50,169 nt of DNA from Ardenticatena sp. GTDB taxonomy: Bacteria; Chloroflexota; Anaerolineae; Ardenticatenales; Ardenticatenaceae. The stretch spans positions 1-50,169 of the forward strand of contig WFOS01000001.1 in assembly GCA_015487975.1 (NCBI GenBank). Direction: 5' to 3'. The notes under the pieces are model-generated. The model had not been told where the DNA came from and made no database searches. It saw only the letters and a program-made list of their open reading frames with translations. This document shows positions 44,699-50,169 of the stretch, piece by piece. Position numbers and translations under genes: made by a program. Every line of letters starts with the position of its first letter. The first letter of the stretch is position 1.

Positions 44699-44787
44699 GT
44701 AAGAGCATGACTGCATAGGTCAATTTCCCCACTTTGCAGAATGCTCTTGGTTTCTTTCAATCTCAAAGAGGAGAAGGAGGTTTGTGT

Positions 44788-46065
44788 ATGAAACGTCTCT
44801 TGCCCCTGCTCGTGTTGCTCGTCGCACTTCTGCTGACGGCTTGTCCATCCCCCTCCACCGAGGAAAGCGCCACAAGCCGCGAGGAATCTACCCAAACTGA
44901 GCAGCAAAGCGGCGCTGAGTCTTCGAGCGAGGTGAAAGTCATTCGCCTGGGCGCTGCTGTAAGCGAAACGGGCAAATACGCTCGCGAGGGGAAAGATACC
45001 CGCCAAGGCTACGAAACGTGGCGCAAGTGGGTCAACGAAGAGTATGGTGGTATCAAGGTCGGGAATGAACGCTACAAAGTCGAAATCATCTACTACGATG
45101 ACGAAGGCGATCCCGACACGGCTGCCCGTCTCGTCGAAAAGTTGATTACCGAAGACAAGGTCGATTTCCTATTGGGCCCCTACTCGTCGAGTCTCACGAA
45201 AAGCACCAGCGCCATCGCCGAAAAATACAACAAAATCATGATCGAAGGGAATGGCGCATCGGAAAGCCTCTTCGAGCGCGGCTTCAAAAACCTCTTCGCC
45301 GTATTGACTCCCGCCGGCAATTACACGCAGTCCGGGCTGAAATTGCTGGCCGACCAAGGCGCCAAGACCATGGTGCTCGCGTATGAAGACACCGCCTTCC
45401 CCACCAGTGTCGCCGAGGGGGCGCAACGCTGGGCACAGGAATACGGTATCGAAGTGCTGGCGGTGGAAACGTACCCGAAAGACGTTGCCGATGTGAGCGG
45501 CATCATGAGCAAATTCAAAGACCTCAATCCTGATATCTTCGTCGGTGGGGGACACTTCAACGATGCGCTCCTATTCGTGCGCTCGGCCAAAGAGATCAAC
45601 TTCACCCCCAAAGCGATGCTCATCACCGTTGGCCCGAGCAACCCTGAATTCGTTGCCGAAGTGGGCGCCGACGCCGAATACATTTTGGGGCCCACCCAAT
45701 GGGAACGCACGATGTCGTGGAAAGGCCCCTGGTTCGGCACCGCCGAAGAATACGCACAGCGCTACGAAAAACTCTGGGGCGAACCCCCAACCTACCAAGC
45801 CGCTGAATCCACCGCAACGGCGCTGGCATTGCATGTTGCCATCGAAAACGCTGGTTCGCTCGAAACTGATGCCGTCCGTCAAGCCTTGCTCGACCTCGAC
45901 ATCATGACATTCTACGGCCCCATCAACTTCGACGAAACCGGCAAGAATATCGCCAAGCCCATGGGGACGATCCAAATCCAAGATGGGAAGATCGTCGTGG
46001 TCGCCCCGGAAGAAGCCGCCGTGGCTGAGATACGCTACCCCATGCCACCGTGGAACGAACGCTAA
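44788..46065 (+). CDS. livK: Branched-chain amino acid ABC transporter, substrate-binding lipoprotein
   Basis: An extracellular binding protein of the LivK/LivJ (periplasmic-binding type 1) family, anchored by a lipid: signal ends LLTAC. The mature protein starts after a Ser/Glu-rich linker and has IRLGAAVSETGKYAREGKDTRQGYETW and the LLGPYSSSLTKSTSAIAEKY pocket segment. The ATG at 44788 has AAGGAGG 7 bases upstream. The hairpin after it probably gives more binding protein than permease. Substrate may be an amino acid, amide or urea-like compound. Confidence 0.88.
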   Translation: MKRLLPLLVLLVALLLTACPSPSTEESATSREESTQTEQQSGAESSSEVKVIRLGAAVSETGKYAREGKDTRQGYETWRKWVNEEYGGIKVGNERYKVEIIYYDDEGDPDTAARLVEKLITEDKVDFLLGPYSSSLTKSTSAIAEKYNKIMIEGNGASESLFERGFKNLFAVLTPAGNYTQSGLKLLADQGAKTMVLAYEDTAFPTSVAEGAQRWAQEYGIEVLAVETYPKDVADVSGIMSKFKDLNPDIFVGGGHFNDALLFVRSAKEINFTPKAMLITVGPSNPEFVAEVGADAEYILGPTQWERTMSWKGPWFGTAEEYAQRYEKLWGEPPTYQAAESTATALALHVAIENAGSLETDAVRQALLDLDIMTFYGPINFDETGKNIAKPMGTIQIQDGKIVVVAPEEAAVAEIRYPMPPWNER

Positions 46066-46079
46066 CCCAACACACGAAA

Positions 46080-46112
46080 AGGGGCTTGTGCATGCTGCAT
46101 AAGCCCCTCTTG
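46080..46112 (+). terminator. Intercistronic hairpin between livK and livH
   Basis: An 8-bp stem (aggggctt 46080-46087 with aagcccct 46101-46108) follows the livK stop by 14 bases, with a poor T-run. It may be a partial terminator that raises binding-protein output relative to the permeases. Confidence 0.55.
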
Positions 46113-46146
46113 CTGTACCAACCTCACAGACAAAAGGTCTATTGCT

Positions 46147-47034
46147 ATGGACAAATTGTTGCAAGCGCTGTTGAACGGGCTCCTGCTGGGGGGATTCTAC
46201 GGCGTCATGGTGCTCGGCTTTTCCATCATTTGGGGGGTGATGGGTGTCATCAATCTTGCACATGGCGAGTTCCTCATGATGGGCGCATACATGGCGTGGG
46301 CGCTTTTTCGCGCATTCGGGCTCGATCCATTTGCCTCCCTCGTCATCGTGATGCCGGTCATGTTCATCGTTGGATACCTGCTACAACGCCTCATTCTCAA
46401 TCGTGTCATCGAACGGCCACACTTGATGGCCCTGCTCGTGACATTCGGCATTTCGATTAGCATCGCCAACATCTACAAAGTCGTCTACACCGCCAGCCCC
46501 CGCAATGTCCCTGTCTCGTACAATGGCTCGGTTGAACTCTTTGGCCTGACGTTTCCAATTGTGAAAACCCTGGTCTTTTTCGTCGCTTTGTCGATGATGT
46601 TCATCTTGCATCTCTTTTTGCAACGCACGCGGCTTGGTAAATCCATCCGCGCCGCTGCGCAAAACAAAAACGCTGCCCGCATTGTAGGCATCGAAATCGA
46701 CCGTGTCTACGCCATCACAGCAGGTATTTGTATCGCCTTGACTGGTGCCGCGGGCGCCATGCTTAGCCCAACACAAGCCATCTTCCCCTTCATGGGCGCC
46801 CCCTTCACGCTCAAAGCCTTTACCATTACGGCGCTCGGCGGGCTGGGACGCATCCCAGGCGCACTTCTGGGGGGGATCATCCTCGGGATGACCGAAGTTC
46901 TTGTGGCGACATTCGTTCCCGGGATTGGAACGAACCTGGGCGTTGCGGTCAGTTTCGTACTCCTTGTCGTGATGCTGATCGTGCGCCCGCAAGGCTTGTT
47001 GAGTGGGCTTCGCCCCATGGAGGAGGTCGAATGA
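46147..47034 (+). CDS. livH: Branched-chain amino acid ABC transporter permease LivH
   Basis: A 295-residue inner-membrane permease of the LivH family: LLNGLLLGGFYGVMVLGFSIIWGVMGVINLAHGEFLMMGAY is the N-terminal hallmark and GLGRIPGALLGGIILGMTE the C-terminal one. It pairs with LivM as the transmembrane channel. AAAGG lies about 8 bases before the ATG. Its stop overlaps the LivM start (ATGA). Confidence 0.93.
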   Translation: MDKLLQALLNGLLLGGFYGVMVLGFSIIWGVMGVINLAHGEFLMMGAYMAWALFRAFGLDPFASLVIVMPVMFIVGYLLQRLILNRVIERPHLMALLVTFGISISIANIYKVVYTASPRNVPVSYNGSVELFGLTFPIVKTLVFFVALSMMFILHLFLQRTRLGKSIRAAAQNKNAARIVGIEIDRVYAITAGICIALTGAAGAMLSPTQAIFPFMGAPFTLKAFTITALGGLGRIPGALLGGIILGMTEVLVATFVPGIGTNLGVAVSFVLLVVMLIVRPQGLLSGLRPMEEVE

Positions 47035-48050
47035 ATATCTGGCAACGCATGGCATCCTGGCGTGGATTGATTGGGTGGTTGATCCTGGTCACGCTGCTCG
47101 CCCTCTATCCGTACACCGGGCTGAGCGGTTCACAACTCTTCACGCTGAGCCAAGTGTTCGTCCTTGTCACACTAGCCTCGAACTGGAACTTGATTGGTGG
47201 CATGACCGGCTATGTCGACTTCGGACACGCCGTTTTCTTCGGCATCGGCGCCTACACGATGGGTATTCTGGTTACCCCTGTTGAGATGGCCTTTTCGCCT
47301 CATCTCACCTTCTGGCAAGCGCTTCCCTTTGCGGGAATAACGGCGGCACTCTTTGCGCTTGTCATCGGCTTGCCGACGTTGCGACTGAAAGGCCCTTACT
47401 TCTCGATCGCGATGCTGGGCACATTCGTCGCCATGCGTGAAATCATTCGCATTGCTGCCCCCATCACCGGTGGCGGAAAGGGGCTCGATCTCCCCCCAGT
47501 GCTCGATCGCATAAGCGACTACTACTTTACCCTGGCGCTCATGGGCTTCGTCGTTGCCTTCATCTGGTGGATTCGTCGCAGTGAGTTTGGCGCAACGCTG
47601 ATCGCCATTCGTGAAGACGAGGTCGGAGCCGAAATGCGCGGCATCAATACGACACAGCATAAAATCATCGCCTTCGTCACTGCCGCTTTTTTCACCGGTT
47701 TGGTGGGGGGCTTTTGGGCGTGGCAAAATACATACATCGACCCCGATGTGGTCTTCATCGAGAGTCGCACGGTCGAAATGGTGATGATGAGCATGTTGGG
47801 CGGCCTTGGCACGGTGTGGGGTCCGCCATTGGGCGCAGTTGTGCTCTACTTCATGCGCGATATTCTGTGGGCCAATCTCCTCGACTACCACCTCATTTCA
47901 CTGGGCGTGCTCCTGATCGTGCTCGTGCTCTTCATGCCCGAAGGCATCCTGGGAACCTTGGGCGACCGAAGCAGCACATCTCTTCTGCATCTCTGGCGTC
48001 GCGAACGTCACCCATCCCCTTCCAACCAAGATAGCGGGGGGAACACATGA
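47031..48050 (+). CDS. livM: Branched-chain amino acid ABC transporter permease LivM
   Basis: A 339-residue permease with the LivM pattern ASNWNLIGGMTGYVDFGHAVFFGIGAY, the ATPase-contact segment AIREDEVGAEMRGINTTQHKIIAF and MLGGLGTVWGPPLGA. It forms the second half of the membrane channel. Both ends overlap neighbours by 4 bases (ATGA), so translation is tightly coupled through the operon. Confidence 0.93.
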   Translation: MNIWQRMASWRGLIGWLILVTLLALYPYTGLSGSQLFTLSQVFVLVTLASNWNLIGGMTGYVDFGHAVFFGIGAYTMGILVTPVEMAFSPHLTFWQALPFAGITAALFALVIGLPTLRLKGPYFSIAMLGTFVAMREIIRIAAPITGGGKGLDLPPVLDRISDYYFTLALMGFVVAFIWWIRRSEFGATLIAIREDEVGAEMRGINTTQHKIIAFVTAAFFTGLVGGFWAWQNTYIDPDVVFIESRTVEMVMMSMLGGLGTVWGPPLGAVVLYFMRDILWANLLDYHLISLGVLLIVLVLFMPEGILGTLGDRSSTSLLHLWRRERHPSPSNQDSGGNT

Positions 48051-48796
48051 ACCACTCAGTTGAACTCTTGCGCGGGGAACATGTGACCAAATACTTTGGT
48101 GGGCTTGCCGCCGTCGATGGCGTTGATATTGTCGTGCGCTCAGGGGAAATCGTGGGGCTGATTGGACCGAATGGGAGCGGCAAAACTACTCTCTTCAACT
48201 GCTTGAGCCGCCTGCTGCCGATCGATAATGGCCGCATTGTTTTCAAAGGGCACGACATCACCAACGCACGCCCCTACCAGGTGGCTCGCATGGGATTATC
48301 GCGCACCTTCCAGGTGATACGGGTCTACCGCAAAATGACCGTACTCGAAAACATGCTCATCAGCCGTCAGTGGCGTGGTGAAACCCTGTGGGGCATGCTC
48401 AAACCCAGCCATCCTGCTACCGAACGACGCGCCCGCGAGTTACTTGATTTTCTCAAACTCTCGCACTTGATCGACGAATACGCTGGCAATCTCTCTGGGG
48501 GCCAACGGCGCCTGCTCGAAATTGGCATGGCGCTCATGCCCGATCCCGACTTGGTGCTGCTCGACGAAGCCACGTCCGGCGTCAATCCCACCCTCATCGA
48601 AGAAATCAAAGACCATATTCGCGAGCTCAACCGTGAGCAGGGTAAAGCGTTTCTGCTTATCGAGCACAATATCAACTTCATCGCAGATCTGTGCGAACGT
48701 GTTTACGTGCTCAATTATGGTAAACTCCTGGCACATGGAACACCCCAAGAGATCATGGAAAACGAAGCCGTCATCGAAGCGTACTTTGGCGCATAA
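48047..48796 (+). CDS. livG: Branched-chain amino acid ABC transporter ATPase LivG
   Basis: One of the two ATPases energising the transporter. Walker A GPNGSGKT (40-47), LSGGQ (149-153), LVLLDEATSGVNP and the H-loop LLIEHNINFI are present. Within the Walker B region DEATSGVNP replaces the usual DEPAAGLNP, with the catalytic Glu kept. The start overlaps livM by 4 bases. Confidence 0.92.
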   Translation: MNHSVELLRGEHVTKYFGGLAAVDGVDIVVRSGEIVGLIGPNGSGKTTLFNCLSRLLPIDNGRIVFKGHDITNARPYQVARMGLSRTFQVIRVYRKMTVLENMLISRQWRGETLWGMLKPSHPATERRARELLDFLKLSHLIDEYAGNLSGGQRRLLEIGMALMPDPDLVLLDEATSGVNPTLIEEIKDHIRELNREQGKAFLLIEHNINFIADLCERVYVLNYGKLLAHGTPQEIMENEAVIEAYFGA

Positions 48797-48821
48797 GCCG
48801 TGCAATCAGAAAGGAGGGCGT

Positions 48822-49583
48822 ATGACGCAATCAGCCCCTACACCCCATACAACGACCACACCAGAGGGCGCATTATTGCACGTACAAGATGTGTATGCTG
48901 GGTATCAAGATTTCGACATTCTCAAAGGCGTTTCGTTGCATGTACATCCCGGTGAAATCGTCTGCGTGATTGGGCCCAATGGCGCGGGAAAATCCACCGT
49001 CTTCAAGGCCATTTACGGTTTCGTCCGTATCCGCAAGGGGCATGTGTTTTTCGATGGAAAGGAAATTACCAATTGGCGGCCGCAGCAAATAGTACAGGCA
49101 GGTATCTCGATCGTTCCTCAATTGCGCAGTGTCTTTCCACAAATGACGGTCTACGAAAACCTGGAATTGGGGATGTACCTGGAAAAAGATCAACGCCGTA
49201 TCAAAGCACGCATCGAGTATGTTTTCGATCTTTTTCCCCGCCTGGCGGAGCGTCGTCATCAACTCGCAGGCACCATGTCGGGAGGTGAACAACGCATGCT
49301 CGAAATCGGGCGAGCACTCTTGTTGGAACCCCAAATGGTGATGATGGATGAACCGAGTGCCGGGCTCGCGCCACTGATTACACGCGCCATTTTCCAAACG
49401 ATTCGCGAGCTGAACGAGAAGATCGGCTTGACCGTGCTGATGATTGAGCAAAATGCTCGCCAAGGACTGGAAATCAGCCACCGCGGCTATGTGCTCGAAC
49501 TCGGGTGCAATACCTACGAAGGCGACGCCCAAGCATTGTTGAACAACCCCGAGGTGCGACGCGCCTTTCTTGGTGGGCGTTGA
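48822..49583 (+). CDS. livF: Branched-chain amino acid ABC transporter ATPase LivF
   Basis: The second ATPase of the operon. Walker A GPNGAGKS (51-58), MSGGEQRMLEIGRAL (152-166), MMDEPSAGLAP and the H-loop LMIEQNARQGLEISHRGYVLELG are typical of LivF. The ATG at 48822 has AAGGAGG 4 bases upstream. The open frame extends further upstream but overlaps livG. It completes a livKHMGF set. Confidence 0.93.
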   Translation: MTQSAPTPHTTTTPEGALLHVQDVYAGYQDFDILKGVSLHVHPGEIVCVIGPNGAGKSTVFKAIYGFVRIRKGHVFFDGKEITNWRPQQIVQAGISIVPQLRSVFPQMTVYENLELGMYLEKDQRRIKARIEYVFDLFPRLAERRHQLAGTMSGGEQRMLEIGRALLLEPQMVMMDEPSAGLAPLITRAIFQTIRELNEKIGLTVLMIEQNARQGLEISHRGYVLELGCNTYEGDAQALLNNPEVRRAFLGGR

Positions 49584-49609
49584 AATCCAAATGTGGAGGT
49601 TGCAACGGA

Positions 49610-49921
49610 ATGGCACGCAAACCCTATTCCCCCCTTGCTTCCTATGCGAAGTTGAAAGAAGTCGAAAAAGCGCTCCAAAAAGCACAAACCGCTGACGATG
49701 TGCGCAATGTGGCTCGCAAATATGGTGCCAATATCGGCTACAAAGCATTCTGCTATCTGCTCATGGGAAAAATGACACCCGAAGCGATGAAACCAGACGA
49801 AGCCGCCGTTCTCGCCTTCGAATACGAGCAACAAGGTGAAATTGCTGCGGCTCGCGAGATCTATCAACGTATTCTCGAAGCCCATCCCGAACATCCAATT
49901 GCCAAATCCCGGCTTTCGTAG
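49610..49921 (+). CDS. Small TPR-like protein
   Basis: A 103-residue soluble protein; the C-terminal part (AAVLAFEYEQQGEIAAAREIYQRILEAHPEHPIAKSRL) has the spacing of a tetratricopeptide repeat. The N-terminal half is basic and helical. The ATG at 49610 has GGAGG 10 bases upstream. It lies 26 bases after livF and before a terminator, so it is probably the last gene of the operon. The function is unknown. Confidence 0.65.
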   Translation: MARKPYSPLASYAKLKEVEKALQKAQTADDVRNVARKYGANIGYKAFCYLLMGKMTPEAMKPDEAAVLAFEYEQQGEIAAAREIYQRILEAHPEHPIAKSRLS

Positions 49922-49961
49922 CCAATTCGTACACTTCCAAGACGCACAGCCAGACAAAAAA

Positions 49962-49990
49962 CCCCCACGGCATCGTGGGGGCTTTTCTTT
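49962..49990. terminator. Bidirectional terminator at the liv operon end
   Basis: An 8-bp stem (49962-49969 with 49974-49981, GCAT loop) has A6 before and a T-rich run after it. It lies between convergent genes and can serve both. Confidence 0.85.
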
Positions 49991-50004
49991 GCCTTCTCTT
50001 CCGC

Positions 50005-50169
50005 TTACTCCACCGGCTCTATCGTCTTCAAAAATGCCATCTGCTGTAGCCATAAGTCCTCGTCGACAACCACATCAACAGACGACAAATCGCCTATATT
50101 GACCCATACAACGAAATCATCTTTGACCAAAAGCAACGCATAGATCAGCCCAAATGACCAACCGTATAT
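50005..50169 (-). CDS. C-terminal end of an unknown protein (cut by window edge)
   Basis: An open minus-strand frame runs from the window edge to TAA at 50005-50007. It encodes 54 residues (IYGWSFGLIYALLLVKDDF ... LWLQQMAFLKTIEPVE). The terminator is placed correctly for its end, which supports it being real. I recognise no family from this piece. Confidence 0.55.
   Translation of the reverse strand: MYGWSFGLIYALLLVKDDFVVWVNIGDLSSVDVVVDEDLWLQQMAFLKTIEPVE

Noticed and set aside
44567..44787. Possible TPP riboswitch before the ThiP-like permease gene
   Set aside because: I looked for the CUGAGA and GAACCUGAU elements on the minus strand and did not find them.

Overview
The window looks like the chromosome of a member of the Chloroflexota, probably an Ardenticatenia- or Anaerolineae-like lineage. 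This is inferred from four things: many membrane-anchored secreted proteins with long Thr/Pro stalks, an F420-type luciferase-like enzyme, split heptose genes next to murJ, and paired DUF2085 and Lgt-like proteins. Gene density is high and no gap exceeds 300 bases; the largest are 20810-21057, 29805-30049, 12434-12676 and 35972-36189. I see no rRNA, tRNA, CRISPR array or insertion sequence.

Layout. 1-9.3 kb: the end of a LysM protein, gyrA, a DUF4349 lipoprotein, a Yip1-like protein, a murJ / rfaE2 / rfaE1 operon, and divergently birA plus a 41-residue membrane miniprotein. 9.3-20.8 kb (all minus): a large secreted zinc metalloprotease, then (read right to left) a membrane protein, ABC ATPase, ABC permease, coiled-coil membrane protein, MoxR ATPase and DUF58 protein. 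21.0-25.3 kb (plus): an HTH regulator coupled to a peroxiredoxin, an LLM oxidoreductase, a DUF697-like protein and a ketopantoate-reductase-like enzyme. 25.3-36.0 kb (minus): a small lipoprotein, an unknown protein, a CPBP protease, an M6-like metalloprotease, ssb, a PA14/SH3 surface protein, an anchored unknown protein, a second CPBP protease and an MrfA-like helicase with an inserted HNH nuclease domain. 36.1-41.7 kb (plus): the copper ATPase copA behind a CsoR-type operator, a TlpA thioredoxin, a degenerate Lgt-like protein and two tandem DUF2085 proteins. 41.7-44.6 kb (minus): an ABC ATPase and fused permease of the ThiP/FbpB type. 44.7-49.9 kb (plus): a complete branched-chain amino-acid-type ABC operon, a small TPR-like protein, and the end of a convergent unknown gene.

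The most interesting non-coding signals concern chromosome replication and segregation. There is an exact 16-bp parS site at 41736-41751, a one-mismatch parS at 43515-43530, an exact DnaA box pair between them, and a separate array of six same-oriented DnaA-box-like 9-mers (13596-13668) between moxR and the DUF58 gene. With gyrA and ssb present, this suggests the window lies near the replication origin. The most interesting protein is the helicase with the embedded HNH domain. I could run no searches, so family names rest on motifs and recognised sequence, and promoter and operator calls are by eye.
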